Source: Rhizobium cauense (GTDB taxonomy: Bacteria > Pseudomonadota > Alphaproteobacteria > Rhizobiales > Rhizobiaceae). Taken from it: DNA of 64,000 nt. The stretch lies in the NCBI RefSeq assembly GCF_019511525.1, contig NZ_JAEUAT010000007.1:124001-188000 (forward strand). Reading direction: 5' to 3'. This document shows positions 28,866-38,270 of this stretch, one piece after another. Position 1 is the first letter of the stretch. Each line of letters begins with the position of its first letter. The notes under the pieces are model-generated. The model saw only the letters and a list, made by a program, of their open reading frames with translations, made no database searches and was not told where the DNA came from. The position numbers and the translations under genes were made by a program.

Positions 28866-30500
28866 TCAGTCCTTCAAAACTCCGCCTGCGGCAACGACGG
28901 CTTCGGGCGTATCCACGTCCAGATGAGCCGCATCGCCGATGTCGATATCTACCACAGGCAATCCCGATGTTTCGATGATGTGCCGCGCGCCGACGTCGCC
29001 CTCCAGTCGCATCACCGCATCGTACAACGATTTTGGTATGATCACCGGATTGCCGCGCTTCCCACGTGATACCGCGCGAATGATCGACTGGCCGTTCGAT
29101 CGCCGGAACGCTACGATCAGTGCATCGAGATCGCCACTGGAAACGCCCGGCATATCGGCCAGCATGACAAGGATGCCATCGGCGTCCCGCGCTTGCTCGA
29201 CGGAAAAACCCGTCGCGAGCGACGACGCCATGCCGGAAGCGTAATCCGGATTGTGAACTGTTAGCGCGTTCAACCCTGCCAAAGTCGCTTCTATATCGTC
29301 TTTGCGGTGTCCCGTGACGACGATGACCGATGACGCCCGGCTGCCGATCGCCGTCACTACCGATCGCCGGACAAGTGGTACGCCTTCAAATTCGGCGAGC
29401 AGCTTGTGTGGCCCGCCCTCGCCCATTCGGCTGGCCTTGCCCGCAGCAAGAAGCACGGTCACGACCCTCGCGGCAGGAGTTGGTTGAGCCTCTGCTTCAC
29501 GCAGGCTTGGGCGTGCCTGGATTTCCATCAAGAGACCTCCCACGCCCATGCCGCTGATATCGATGGCGCCCGGCTGCTCGCCCGAGAGAATGCGATCGAG
29601 CACCCAGTCGAAGCCATTCTCCTTGGGACTGCGCGCGCATCCTGGCGCTCCAATTACTGGAATATCGCCGATTCGCCCGAGGACGAGCAGGTTTCCAGGA
29701 TCGACGGGCATACCGACCTGCACCACCTCTCCGCCGGCCTGCCGGATTGCCTCGGGAATGACATCCGCTTCGTCGATTACCGCGGACGCGCCGAAAAGGA
29801 TGATCAACTTTGGCCCGATATCCCGCACGCCAGCTGCATCTCGGAGAGCCGTCGCAACAGGCTCCACGCGATGGGCAACACGCGCTTCTCTAACGAGATG
29901 ACTGCCTGAAGCAACGAGCCGACGGGTAAGTACACGTGCCGTCTTGTCCATCACAGCCTGTTTTAGCGAAGGCAGCTCAGTTGCAATCAAGGACACAGAG
30001 TGGCTGGCAAAGGGTTTCACCTCGAACGCGGAAGTCGCCCCTAGCAATTCGCACGCGACGTCGAGCTTGGCGCCGGGAACAGCGAGCGGAATGATCTTGA
30101 ATGTGGCGACCATATCGCCCTTGCGAACAGGGACACGATCGTTGAGGCAGGCAAGCGTTATGGCAGGATCGATCCTGTTCAGCCGGTCGACGGCGCTGCG
30201 ATTTGCGACGAACAGCCCGTCAACAACCGAATACACGTTCACACGCCCGGTGGAGGCCTCCGAGAAACGCAGGTGGTCAGGCGCTATTGCCTGCGCAAGC
30301 CGTCCAGCCGCCTCGTCTTCGCCGATATCACCGGGCTCCAGGCGCGCCGCAATGACCTGTTCGATGCCCTCGCCGCGCAGGCGGTCGACATCGACGCCGT
30401 CGAGCCTGTGTCCTTTCGGCAGGCTGCCGCCTGCCATTTTCACTGCATGCGCGAGGATGACGCCCTGAGCATCATCGATAGAAAACGACCCGAACTTCAT
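28866..30500 (-). CDS. MoeA-like / MobA-like (MocA) fusion for molybdenum cofactor modification
   Basis: 544 residues with two domains. Residues 1-~330 resemble a molybdopterin-binding MoeA/CinA-type module (LIILFGASAVIDEADVIPEA, VIGAPGCARSPKENGFDW). From ~345 there is a nucleotidyltransferase of the MobA/MocA family with LAAGKASRMG (351-360) and Lys366 in GPHKLLAEF, then MLADMPGV. MocA enzymes add CMP to molybdopterin for xanthine-oxidase-family enzymes. The start overlaps the preceding xdhC gene by 4 bases. The neighbours (MoxR, CoxE, XdhC) point to maturation of such a hydroxylase. Confidence 0.9.
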   Translation of the reverse strand: MKFGSFSIDDAQGVILAHAVKMAGGSLPKGHRLDGVDVDRLRGEGIEQVIAARLEPGDIGEDEAAGRLAQAIAPDHLRFSEASTGRVNVYSVVDGLFVANRSAVDRLNRIDPAITLACLNDRVPVRKGDMVATFKIIPLAVPGAKLDVACELLGATSAFEVKPFASHSVSLIATELPSLKQAVMDKTARVLTRRLVASGSHLVREARVAHRVEPVATALRDAAGVRDIGPKLIILFGASAVIDEADVIPEAIRQAGGEVVQVGMPVDPGNLLVLGRIGDIPVIGAPGCARSPKENGFDWVLDRILSGEQPGAIDISGMGVGGLLMEIQARPSLREAEAQPTPAARVVTVLLAAGKASRMGEGGPHKLLAEFEGVPLVRRSVVTAIGSRASSVIVVTGHRKDDIEATLAGLNALTVHNPDYASGMASSLATGFSVEQARDADGILVMLADMPGVSSGDLDALIVAFRRSNGQSIIRAVSRGKRGNPVIIPKSLYDAVMRLEGDVGARHIIETSGLPVVDIDIGDAAHLDVDTPEAVVAAGGVLKD

Positions 30501-31201
30501 TTGTTGTCACCAGCCGGAGATATGGCGCGCGTCCGCAATGTCTGGACGATCTCAGCGAGAATGGCGACCGCGATTTCTGCGGGGCTCGCCGCGCCGATAT
30601 CAAGCCCGATCGGCGCACTGATTCTAGCAAGCGCCGCCTCGTCCATGCCGCCAGTGCGCAATCTTTCCAGGCGCGCCGCGTGCGTCTTCCGGCTGCCGAG
30701 CGCACCAACATAGAAGCAGCCGATCCGCAATGCCTCGGTGATTGGGAAGTCGTCGATCTTCGGATCGTGCGTAACGGCAACGAGCGCCGTGTAGGCGTCA
30801 AGTGGACGATCCTTGAGGACGTCGACAGGCCAATCAGCCATCAGATCGATGCCGAGGAACCGTTCGGACGTGGCGAATGCCGTACGCGGATCGATAATGC
30901 GAACATCGAAGCCGACAAGCGACGCCATCTGAGCCAGAACCTGGCTAATGTGGACCGCGCCGATGATCACGATTTGCGCCGGCGGCAAATGGACATTGAG
31001 AAAGCATCGTTTCCCATCGGCATCGATGGACGTCGACCTGCCCGAGCGAAACGCAGCATCGACAGCCGGGCGTAAGGACGGCGAGAGCGGCTCCCCTTCG
31101 AAAATGACGATATCGCGGCCGCTATCGAGGTCGGTCAGCAGTATGGCGGCTCTACGGCCCCGCCGGGCGTCGTTAAGCCGCGCGAGATTTGCAGCATCCA
31201 T
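30497..31201 (-). CDS. XdhC/CoxI-family protein, Rossmann (C-terminal) domain encoded separately
   Basis: 234 residues from ATG 31201. It contains the XdhC Rossmann domain: PPAQIVIIGAVHISQVLAQM, then FDVRIIDPRTAF, VAVTHDPKIDDFPI and FYVGALGSRKTHAARLERL, ending with APIGLDIGAASPAEIAVAI. XdhC proteins bind and protect Mo cofactor and sulfurate it before insertion. The usual N-terminal XdhC domain is carried by the preceding gene, whose stop shares its last base with this start (TGATG). A frame extending 20 residues upstream is basic and not used. Confidence 0.88.
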   Translation of the reverse strand: MDAANLARLNDARRGRRAAILLTDLDSGRDIVIFEGEPLSPSLRPAVDAAFRSGRSTSIDADGKRCFLNVHLPPAQIVIIGAVHISQVLAQMASLVGFDVRIIDPRTAFATSERFLGIDLMADWPVDVLKDRPLDAYTALVAVTHDPKIDDFPITEALRIGCFYVGALGSRKTHAARLERLRTGGMDEAALARISAPIGLDIGAASPAEIAVAILAEIVQTLRTRAISPAGDNK

Positions 31202-31530
31202 CAATCGAGCCTTTCGACGTAGACGCGAATGCGACCGCCGCAGGAAAGCCCAACGCGCCACGCCGTCTCATCGGCAACACCGAACTCAAGCATCTTTGTC
31301 TTGCCATCGGAAATCACGTCCAGTGCTTCGGCTATAACGGCACCTTCGACACAGCCTCCCGAAACGGATCCTTCGAAATTGCCGTCCCGATCGATCACCA
31401 GGTGGCTCCCCACCGGTCTTGGTGCCGATCCCCAAGTCTCGATCACAGTGGCGACGGCGACGTCTCGACCGCCCTTCTTCCAGGCTTCGGCCGTCATCAA
31501 CGGATCAAGGTCATAGGATGTCCCTGTCAT
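31201..31530 (-). CDS. XdhC/CoxI-family protein, N-terminal domain encoded separately
   Basis: 109 residues equal to the XdhC N-terminal domain: VATVIETWGSAPRPVGSHLVI, VSGGCVEGAVIAEA with the conserved cysteine, and GLSCGGRIRVYVE at the end. The cysteines in SGGCVEG and GLSCGG are those seen in CoxI/XdhC proteins. It overlaps coxE upstream by 4 bases and the C-terminal XdhC gene downstream by 1 base. The two proteins probably form one complex. Confidence 0.88.
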   Translation of the reverse strand: MTGTSYDLDPLMTAEAWKKGGRDVAVATVIETWGSAPRPVGSHLVIDRDGNFEGSVSGGCVEGAVIAEALDVISDGKTKMLEFGVADETAWRVGLSCGGRIRVYVERLD

Positions 31531-32783
31531 GCGATGCCTTTCAATGCTCCGATGTACCGGCGCGGGTCGTACATTGTGGACCGGGTGGCGCCGAGTGCTT
31601 CTGCGAGGTCGCTCAAGGATGATAGATTGTGAACCGGACGGAATTCGTCAACATGGGGCAGCATTGCGCGCACGCCACGCGCCCGCGGTTCGAAGCCCTC
31701 GAAGCGCAGCAGCGGATTGAGCCAGATCAGTCGTCGGCAGGAGCGGTGCAGCCGATCCATCTCGGCTTCGAGCAAGTCTGTTCCCTCGCGCTCCAGGCCA
31801 TCAGTGATAAGAAGCACGACTGCGCCCTGCCCAAGTACGCGCCGAGCCCATAAGCGATTGAACTCCTGCAGCGTTTCGCCGATCCGCGTACCGCCCGACC
31901 AGTCCTTCACTGCAGCGGCGCATTCATCCATCGCCTCGTCGGGATCTTTGTGCCGCATCTGGCGGGTGACATTGGTGAGCCGCGTTCCGAACAGAAAGGT
32001 GTGGACGCGACGGCGCTTTTCGGAGAGCACATGGAGGAAATGCAGGAAGATGCGCGTGTACTGGCTCATTGAACCCGAGATATCAGCAAGAACGACCAAT
32101 GGCGGCTGCATCTCCTTGATCTCCCGGTAGCGTGGCAGGATCAGTCCCGCCCCGCTGCGCAATGCCGCCCGCATCGTTGCGCGGGGATCCACCTGATTGT
32201 GAACATGCGACGCCCGGAAGCGACGGGTGCGTACTTTGTCGAGAGGCAGTTGAAGCTTTGAAAGCGCCTTCTTGGCGGCGGCAATCTCCATGGCGGACAT
32301 CTGCGCAAAATCCATCCGCCGGAAGACCTCATTGCCCGACATGGTGAAGCGGGCATCGATCTCTATATCGGGTTCATCGCGTGGAGGCTTGTTGTCCTTG
32401 CCGAGCAAAGCGTCCGCAGCCCGGCTCTCGCCGGGTTTTGCCTTTTCCCTCGTGCGCGTGTCCGGCGCGCGCGGCGACATCATCGCGATCATCTTTTCGA
32501 CAAGGTCGCGGGACCGCCAGAAAAGCCGGAACGCCTCGTCAAAGACCGGCTTGTCCTCATGTCGCTTGACGAAGACGGCAACCAGCGCGGCGTGAAATTC
32601 CTCGCGCGAGCCGACACCTATCGTCCCGACAGCCTCGATCGCATCAACGATCGCCCCGGGGCCGATCTTCATCCCGGCCTTGCGTAACGTTCTGGCAAAA
32701 AAGACGATATTGTCGCCAAATCGACCGTCGTCGGCCGACGGAGCTGAAACGACGATCCCGCCCTGTCCGGTTGTCGGGTCCAT
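31527..32783 (-). CDS. coxE: CoxE-like VWA domain protein
   Basis: 418 residues. The C-terminal half is a von Willebrand A domain with the MIDAS motif DISGSMS in VVLADISGSMSQYTR, and a later Thr/Asp pair in WSGGTRIGETLQEF and LLITDGLERE. The N-terminal part is the helical region of CoxE. Together with a MoxR ATPase it acts as a chaperone pair; in carboxydotrophs CoxD and CoxE take part in assembling the CODH active site. It starts 3 bases after the MoxR gene. Confidence 0.9.
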   Translation of the reverse strand: MDPTTGQGGIVVSAPSADDGRFGDNIVFFARTLRKAGMKIGPGAIVDAIEAVGTIGVGSREEFHAALVAVFVKRHEDKPVFDEAFRLFWRSRDLVEKMIAMMSPRAPDTRTREKAKPGESRAADALLGKDNKPPRDEPDIEIDARFTMSGNEVFRRMDFAQMSAMEIAAAKKALSKLQLPLDKVRTRRFRASHVHNQVDPRATMRAALRSGAGLILPRYREIKEMQPPLVVLADISGSMSQYTRIFLHFLHVLSEKRRRVHTFLFGTRLTNVTRQMRHKDPDEAMDECAAAVKDWSGGTRIGETLQEFNRLWARRVLGQGAVVLLITDGLEREGTDLLEAEMDRLHRSCRRLIWLNPLLRFEGFEPRARGVRAMLPHVDEFRPVHNLSSLSDLAEALGATRSTMYDPRRYIGALKGIA

Positions 32784-32786
32784 GCG

Positions 32787-33716
32787 CTACCCCGCCGCCT
32801 GCAACTCGCTCTTCACGTCGTCCAGCACCTTGGCACCCTCGCTGCTCTGGATGCGTGCAATATCGTCCTGGTATTTCAGCAGGGTTCCGATCGTATCGGA
32901 GATCGTTGCCGGATCGAGCGCCAGTCGGTCCAGCTCGGTGAGCGCTGTCGCCCAGTCGATCGTTTCGGCAACGCCTGGGTTCTTGAAAAGGTCCAGTGTC
33001 CGTAGTCTCTGCACGTAGGCCACGATCTGGGCCGATAGTGCCGCGTTGCAGCCAGGAACTTTCCGGCGAATGATCTCGAGTTCTTGCGGTGCGTCGGGAT
33101 AATCGACCCAGTGATAGAGACAGCGCCGTTTGAGAGCGTCATGAACCTCGCGCGTCCGGTTCGTGGTGATGATGACGATCGGCGGTTCGGCCGCTCGAAT
33201 CGTGCCGAGTTCAGGGATGGTCACCTGGAAATCGGAAAGAACCTCCAGAAGGAAGGCTTCGAACGCCTCGTCCGTACGATCAAGTTCATCGATGAGGAAG
33301 ACGGGGGCTCGCCCGTCCGTGCTAGACAACGACTGTAGCACGGGTCGTCGGATCAAGTAGCGCTCGGAGAAGATATCTGACTCGATCCGGCCCCGGTCTG
33401 TAAGCCCGGACGCCTCCGCCAGACGGATTTCCAGCATCTGGGCCGGATAGTTCCATTCGTAGACGGCCGAGGCGATGTCCAGCCCCTCGTAACATTGAAG
33501 ACGGATCAGCGGCCGCCCAAGGGCCTTCGAGAGCACCTTGGCAATCTCTGTCTTCCCGACACCCGCCTCGCCCTCCAGGAAGAGAGGACGCTTCATCTTC
33601 AGTGCGAGGAAGAGCACCGTGCCAAGCGATCGCCCAGCCAGGTAGTCATGATCACCCAGCATCGCGATCGTCTCATCGATCGACGATGGCAGCGGTCGAT
33701 GCACTTGATCCGCCAT
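32787..33716 (-). CDS. coxD: MoxR-family AAA+ ATPase (CoxD-like)
   Basis: 309 residues. Walker A is GEAGVGKTE (49-57), Walker B is VFLIDELDR, and sensor 1 lies in IVIITTNRTREV; the arginine finger region DALKRRCLYHWVDYP follows. MoxR ATPases remodel partner proteins with a VWA protein, encoded directly downstream. First gene of the six-gene molybdo-hydroxylase maturation operon. Length is normal for CoxD. Confidence 0.9.
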   Translation of the reverse strand: MADQVHRPLPSSIDETIAMLGDHDYLAGRSLGTVLFLALKMKRPLFLEGEAGVGKTEIAKVLSKALGRPLIRLQCYEGLDIASAVYEWNYPAQMLEIRLAEASGLTDRGRIESDIFSERYLIRRPVLQSLSSTDGRAPVFLIDELDRTDEAFEAFLLEVLSDFQVTIPELGTIRAAEPPIVIITTNRTREVHDALKRRCLYHWVDYPDAPQELEIIRRKVPGCNAALSAQIVAYVQRLRTLDLFKNPGVAETIDWATALTELDRLALDPATISDTIGTLLKYQDDIARIQSSEGAKVLDDVKSELQAAG

Positions 33717-33738
33717 ATCTCCTCCCTTTTTCAGGAAG

Positions 33739-34239
33739 TTATAGCGAATGATAGTCGCGGTTCATATAGAGAAGCGCGGGCTTCGCTTCATTGTAGCGTA
33801 CCGCCACGACCTCACCGAAAATGATGTGGTGGGTCGACATTTCCTTGATTTCCATAACCCGACAATCAAAGGAAGCAAGCGCGTCGTGAAGGACCGGCGC
33901 GCCTGTGACCAGCTTGTCGAAACGGCCGGTCGCAAAACGCTCCTCGTTGGAGAGTTGTATGCGGCCGGAGAAAGCGTCGGCAAGGGTCTGGTGATGCGCT
34001 GCCAGCGTATTCAAAGCAAACACACCGCTGCGGAAAAAGATTTCGTTCTTTGGGTTGCTGTTGTTCAGGCAGACCAGAACCGTGGCTGGACTATCGGATA
34101 CCGAGCAGGCCGCAGTGATCGTGACGCCGCGACGCTCTTCGCCAATCGTCGTCGTCACCAGTTGCACATGACCTCCAAAGCGGCTCATCGCATCGCGGTA
34201 AAGGCGCGGGTCGATTGGTTGCTTGTTCAACAAAGGCAT
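33739..34239 (-). CDS. Flavin reductase family protein (RutF/HpaC-like)
   Basis: 166 residues forming one FMN-binding split-barrel domain: FRD-like start YRDAMSRFGGHVQLVTTT, then GVTITAACSVSDSPATVLVCLN, FALNTLAAHHQTLADAF and FDCRVMEIKEMSTHHIIFGEV. Such proteins reduce flavin with NAD(P)H for a partner monooxygenase. The pattern is close to RutF, but no rut genes or monooxygenase lie nearby. GGATGGAGA precedes the ATG. It may be the first gene transcribed ahead of the coxD operon (22-base gap). Confidence 0.85.
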   Translation of the reverse strand: MPLLNKQPIDPRLYRDAMSRFGGHVQLVTTTIGEERRGVTITAACSVSDSPATVLVCLNNSNPKNEIFFRSGVFALNTLAAHHQTLADAFSGRIQLSNEERFATGRFDKLVTGAPVLHDALASFDCRVMEIKEMSTHHIIFGEVVAVRYNEAKPALLYMNRDYHSL

Positions 34240-34548
34240 TCTCCATCCGGCATCGCCGGCTTGCTGTTTTCTCTAATATGAAGGTGATCGGTTACCTTTT
34301 CTACAAGCACTTATGGATGCCTATGAATTCAACCGCTTGTAAGGCCACGCAACCGATCCCAAAAGCTCGGATCAATGAGAACATAGGGGACGGTTCCTAA
34401 AACTCCCAAAACCTAACCCATTGAAATCATGCTTCCTACATATTTTCTACAAAACGTAGGCGAAAGGCCTCCTGATTGCGCGTTTTTCTTTGACGATCGA
34501 TGTCGGACGGATAAAAGAGCAGGATAAACGAGAGGGACCTTCGTCTTA
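34240..34548. other. Divergent intergenic region, AT-rich
   Basis: 309 bases between the flavin reductase gene and the binding-protein gene. It is clearly more AT-rich than its surroundings and must hold both promoters. A short inverted repeat (AAGGT and ACCTT around GATCGGTT, near 34280) lies close to the flavin reductase start, and a CCTAC / GTAGG pair sits near 34435-34460. No gene was recognised. Confidence 0.45.
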
Positions 34549-35631
34549 ATGAGTACTTTGCGTGGCCTAGCACTTCTGCCGATGCTGCTCTTTGCGGCCG
34601 CAGAATGCCATGCCGCCGGCCTGACGATTGGTGTCGTTGCGCCACAAGAAGGTAACCTTGCGCCAATTGGGGCGCAGATCATCGCGGGCGCCTCAGCAAA
34701 GATCCAGCAGGACGGCGACACCATCGTCACCATCGGAGAAACTTGCGCGGAAAATAGCGGCGCGGCGATCGCTGACGCATTGATCAATGCCAATGTTCAG
34801 GTAGCCATAGGGTTTCTCTGCAGCGAGACGCTGGAAGGCGCGCTGCCGAAGCTGAAGGACGCGAACATCCCGGCGATCACCGTTTCGGTGCGCTCTCGGA
34901 TCCTCATGGAAGACGCGCTCAAGAATGGTTGGCCATTGTATCGTCTGGCGCCGGCCGATGGAGCCGAAGCCGAAAAGATCATCGATGTGATCCTGCGCGA
35001 TTGGACAGCCGCGCCAATCGCTCTGATCGAGGACGGCACGATCCATGGTCGCGAGCTTACGGAAGCAATCCGCAATGCACTTGAGGAAAAAGGCCTCAAA
35101 CCCGTCTTCACCGACACCTATCGACCGGGCCAGGAGCAACAGATCGCGCTCGTGCGAAGGTTGAAGAGAGCGGGGGCGACAAAGGTCTTCGTCGGCGGGG
35201 ATCGCAGCGATGTCGCCGTTATTGCGCGGGACGCGGCTGCAGAAAAGGTTCAGCTCGATATTCTCGGCGGCGATGCAATGCGTGCTGCCAATCAACCGCT
35301 TGCACTCGCGGACGGCGTTCTCGCTGTTGCCCTGCCCGACGATGCTGCGCGTCCTGAGGCAAAGCCGGTGGTCGATGCGTTCCGGGCCAAGGGCGTGGAA
35401 CCGGAGGGGTATGTCCTACCCGCCTACGCTGCGGCTGAAATAGCGACGAAGGCAGCCCATGATGCAGGTGCGGATGACAGGCCAGTCGCGCAGCACATCG
35501 GCGGGACCTCCTTCGAAACGGTAATTGGCAAGATCGCTTTCAACGCCGGCCATGAACTGGCCGAAAACCCCTACCGCCTGCTGCAGTGGCATGCGGGTTC
35601 GTTTGTGCCGCCAAGCACTCCGGTCGAATAG
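34549..35631 (+). CDS. Orphan periplasmic binding protein, branched-chain amino acid ABC type
   Basis: 360 residues with a signal peptide ([22 protein letters not shown], cleavage near 22-24) and a type I periplasmic-binding fold of the LivK family: [20 protein letters not shown], then [18 protein letters not shown] and [19 protein letters not shown] near the end. It would capture a small ligand in the periplasm. No permease or ATPase gene is adjacent, so it must use a transporter encoded elsewhere or act as a sensor. rpe follows after 41 bases on the same strand. Confidence 0.85.
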   Translation: MSTLRGLALLPMLLFAAAECHAAGLTIGVVAPQEGNLAPIGAQIIAGASAKIQQDGDTIVTIGETCAENSGAAIADALINANVQVAIGFLCSETLEGALPKLKDANIPAITVSVRSRILMEDALKNGWPLYRLAPADGAEAEKIIDVILRDWTAAPIALIEDGTIHGRELTEAIRNALEEKGLKPVFTDTYRPGQEQQIALVRRLKRAGATKVFVGGDRSDVAVIARDAAAEKVQLDILGGDAMRAANQPLALADGVLAVALPDDAARPEAKPVVDAFRAKGVEPEGYVLPAYAAAEIATKAAHDAGADDRPVAQHIGGTSFETVIGKIAFNAGHELAENPYRLLQWHAGSFVPPSTPVE

Positions 35632-35672
35632 ATTTGACACTGCTGCGGCCTGCCTTCTACGGAGAGACTTCA

Positions 35673-36353
35673 ATGACCACGCCCATTCGCATCGCGCCAT
35701 CCGTCCTCGCGGCCGATTTCGCCAAACTCGGGCAGGAAGTGCGTGACGTTACGGCAGCCGGAGCCGATTGGATTCATCTCGACGTCATGGACGGTCACTT
35801 TGTTCCGAACATTTCCTTTGGCCCTGACGTGATCAAGTCACTGCGATCCTACACGGACGCCGTGTTCGATTGCCACCTGATGATCGCGCCTGTTGACCCG
35901 TATCTCGAGGCCTTCGCCAAGGCGGGCTGCGACCGCATCACAGTCCACGCCGAAGCCGGGCCACATCTTCACCGCTCGCTCCAGACGGTGCGCAGCCTCG
36001 GCAAGAAAGTCGGCGTCACCATCAATCCCGCCACGCCGCTCTCGGCTATCGAAAATGTCCTCGATGACATCGACCTGATCCTCATCATGTCGGTGAACCC
36101 CGGCTTTGGCGGCCAGAAATTCATTCCCGCGATGGCGGACAAGATCGCGGCCGCTCGGTCACTCATCGGTGACAGACCTATCGACCTTGAAGTCGATGGC
36201 GGAGTGACCGTCGAGACTGCACCGATCATCGGTAAGGCCGGCGGGAACGTCCTCGTCGCCGGTTCGGCCGTATTCAAGGGTGGCTCCGTCGACGCCTACA
36301 AGGCAGCCATCAGCGCGCTGCGTAGCGCTGCAGAAGGCAAATCGAAGTCGTGA
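35673..36353 (+). CDS. rpe: Ribulose-phosphate 3-epimerase
   Basis: 226-residue TIM-barrel enzyme interconverting ribulose-5-P and xylulose-5-P in the pentose phosphate pathway. Metal and catalytic residues lie in [45 protein letters not shown] and LEVDGGV. The start ATG 35673 has GGAGAG 6 bases upstream; a longer frame starting inside the previous gene is not used. Length is normal. Confidence 0.96.
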   Translation: MTTPIRIAPSVLAADFAKLGQEVRDVTAAGADWIHLDVMDGHFVPNISFGPDVIKSLRSYTDAVFDCHLMIAPVDPYLEAFAKAGCDRITVHAEAGPHLHRSLQTVRSLGKKVGVTINPATPLSAIENVLDDIDLILIMSVNPGFGGQKFIPAMADKIAAARSLIGDRPIDLEVDGGVTVETAPIIGKAGGNVLVAGSAVFKGGSVDAYKAAISALRSAAEGKSKS

Positions 36354-36369
36354 TGAAAGTAGGCCGTCC

Positions 36370-36861
36370 TTGATCTCCGAGCGGCTCAAGGCGGCCCGCC
36401 CGCCGCTTTCCGACCTCCTCCTGGGCGCCGTTCTCTGGGGCGCGCAGATGCTGGCATCCTCCATGGCAGCACTCTATCTCCGAAACGGGATGGAGACGGC
36501 CCATGTCCGCGATCTGGCTTTGCTCTACTTTACCGGCGGCCTGCTCGCCTGGCCGTTCATCTTGCCTTTAGGGCGCTTCTTTGCGCATGGCAGATCCCTG
36601 GAAACTCGCTTTGCTGCATTCTTCACGGCGCTCGCCGGCGGGACCATCCTCATGACGGCCTTTCTCTTTGCGATGGACTATCGGGTGTTCTACTCCGCCT
36701 GGCACGCTCCTTTCGGCTCCCTTACCTGGGTGTTTCAGTTCCTCTTTACCGGCGCCAGTGCCGTCTATCAGTTTGCCGTGCTGGGCATCCGTCTTTTCCT
36801 TCCGCTAGGGCTGCTCTGCCTTTTCGGAACAAGTATCGCGCTTGCAAAACGCATGCGTTGA
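36370..36861 (+). CDS. Conserved membrane protein, unknown function
   Basis: 163 residues from TTG 36370 (in-frame alternatives lie upstream inside rpe). About four hydrophobic helices: LLLGAVLWGAQMLASSMAAL, ALLYFTGGLLAWPFILPLG, FFTALAGGTILMTAFLFAM and a final LFLPLGLLCLFGTSIAL. The charged N-terminus SERLKAARPPLSD is cytoplasmic-like. It lies between rpe and purB on the same strand. I do not recognise a family; it resembles small rhizobial hypothetical membrane proteins. Confidence 0.7.
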   Translation: MISERLKAARPPLSDLLLGAVLWGAQMLASSMAALYLRNGMETAHVRDLALLYFTGGLLAWPFILPLGRFFAHGRSLETRFAAFFTALAGGTILMTAFLFAMDYRVFYSAWHAPFGSLTWVFQFLFTGASAVYQFAVLGIRLFLPLGLLCLFGTSIALAKRMR

Positions 36862-36924
36862 GATTGCCGCCTGTCTTTGCTACAGGGGCGCCAGCATTCC
36901 TTTTACGAACGAAAGCAGGAAGCC

Positions 36925-38232
36925 ATGATCCCGCGCTATTCCCGGCCTGAGATGGTCGCCATCTGGTCGCCCGAGACCAAATTCCGCATCTGGTTCGAAA
37001 TCGAGGCTCACGCCTGCGATGCCCTTGCCGAACTTGGAGTCATTCCGAAGTCCGCTGCAAAGACGATCTGGGAACGCGGCGGCGCTGCGACGTTTGACGT
37101 CGCACGCATCGATGAGATCGAGGCCGTGACCAAGCACGACGTCATCGCCTTTCTGACGCATCTTTCGGAAATCGTCGGCCCCGACGCACGTTTCGTCCAC
37201 CAGGGCATGACGTCATCGGACGTTCTCGACACCACGCTCAACATACAGCTCGTCCGTGCTGCAGACATTCTCCTTGCCGATATGGACCGCCTGCTTGCGG
37301 CGCTCAAGGCACGCGCTTTCGAGCACAAGGACACGGTCCGCATCGGACGCAGTCATGGCATTCACGCCGAGCCGACGACGATGGGTCTGACGCTGGCCCG
37401 CTTCTATGCCGAGATGAGCCGCAACCGGGCGCGCCTTGTGGCCGCGCGCGCAGAAATTGCAACCGGCGCCATTTCCGGCGCTGTCGGTACGTTTGCCAAC
37501 ATCGACCCGCGTGTCGAGGAACACGTTTGCGCCAAGCTCGGCCTGGTGCCGGAGCCTGTTTCGACGCAGGTCATTCCGCGCGATCGCCATGCCATGTTCT
37601 TCGCCATCCTCGGTGTCATCGGCTCCTCGATCGAAAACGTCGCAATCGAAATCCGCCACATGCAGCGCACGGAAGTACTGGAAGCCGAGGAATACTTCTC
37701 GCCTGGCCAGAAGGGCTCGTCCGCCATGCCGCACAAGCGCAATCCGGTTCTGACCGAGAACCTGACCGGTCTTGCCCGCCTGGTGCGCATGTCGGTCGTT
37801 CCGGCGATGGAGAACGTCGCCCTCTGGCATGAGCGCGACATCAGCCATTCGAGCGTCGAGCGTGCCATCGGTCCCGACACGACGATCACGCTCGACTTCG
37901 CTTTGAACAGGCTGGCCGGCGTCATCGAAAAGCTCGTGGTCTATCCCGACAACATGGTGAAGAACCTGGATAAGTTCCGTGGTCTCGTGCATTCGCAGCG
38001 CGTGCTTCTGGCGCTGACGCAGGCGGGCGTTTCCCGAGAGGACGCGTATCGGCTCGTCCAGCGCAACGCGATGAAGGTGTGGGAACAGGGCAAGGACTTC
38101 CTCGAGGAACTGCTGGCTGACGCGGAAGTCCGTGCGGCGCTTCCCGAAGAGGCGATCCGCGAGAAGTTCGATCTGGGCTATCATACCAAGCACGTCGATA
38201 CGATCTTCAAGCGCGTATTCGGCACGGCATGA
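36925..38232 (+). CDS. purB: Adenylosuccinate lyase
   Basis: 435-residue fumarase/aspartase superfamily enzyme acting twice in purine synthesis: SAICAR to AICAR and adenylosuccinate to AMP. The superfamily signature is GSSAMPHKRNP; the catalytic serine loop is within it. Other motifs are FVHQGMTSSDVLDT and IGRSHGIHAEPTTMG. The start ATG 36925 (MIPRYSRPEM) is the family start. It is separate from the purC-S-Q-L block 5 kb downstream. Length is normal. Confidence 0.97.
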   Translation: MIPRYSRPEMVAIWSPETKFRIWFEIEAHACDALAELGVIPKSAAKTIWERGGAATFDVARIDEIEAVTKHDVIAFLTHLSEIVGPDARFVHQGMTSSDVLDTTLNIQLVRAADILLADMDRLLAALKARAFEHKDTVRIGRSHGIHAEPTTMGLTLARFYAEMSRNRARLVAARAEIATGAISGAVGTFANIDPRVEEHVCAKLGLVPEPVSTQVIPRDRHAMFFAILGVIGSSIENVAIEIRHMQRTEVLEAEEYFSPGQKGSSAMPHKRNPVLTENLTGLARLVRMSVVPAMENVALWHERDISHSSVERAIGPDTTITLDFALNRLAGVIEKLVVYPDNMVKNLDKFRGLVHSQRVLLALTQAGVSREDAYRLVQRNAMKVWEQGKDFLEELLADAEVRAALPEEAIREKFDLGYHTKHVDTIFKRVFGTA

Positions 38233-38244
38233 GTTGAACATCGG

Positions 38245-38270
38245 AACGGCGCCTACAGGGGCGCCGTTTT
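38245..38270. terminator. Terminator of purB
   Basis: AACGGCGCC (38245-38253) and GGCGCCGTT (38260-38268), 6-base loop, followed by TTT, 12 bases after the purB stop. The convergent iron-permease-like gene ends inside it. Confidence 0.8.

Noticed and set aside
28545..33716. Reading the operon as a CO dehydrogenase locus
   Set aside because: Only accessory proteins are present; no large, medium or small subunit genes occur in the window.
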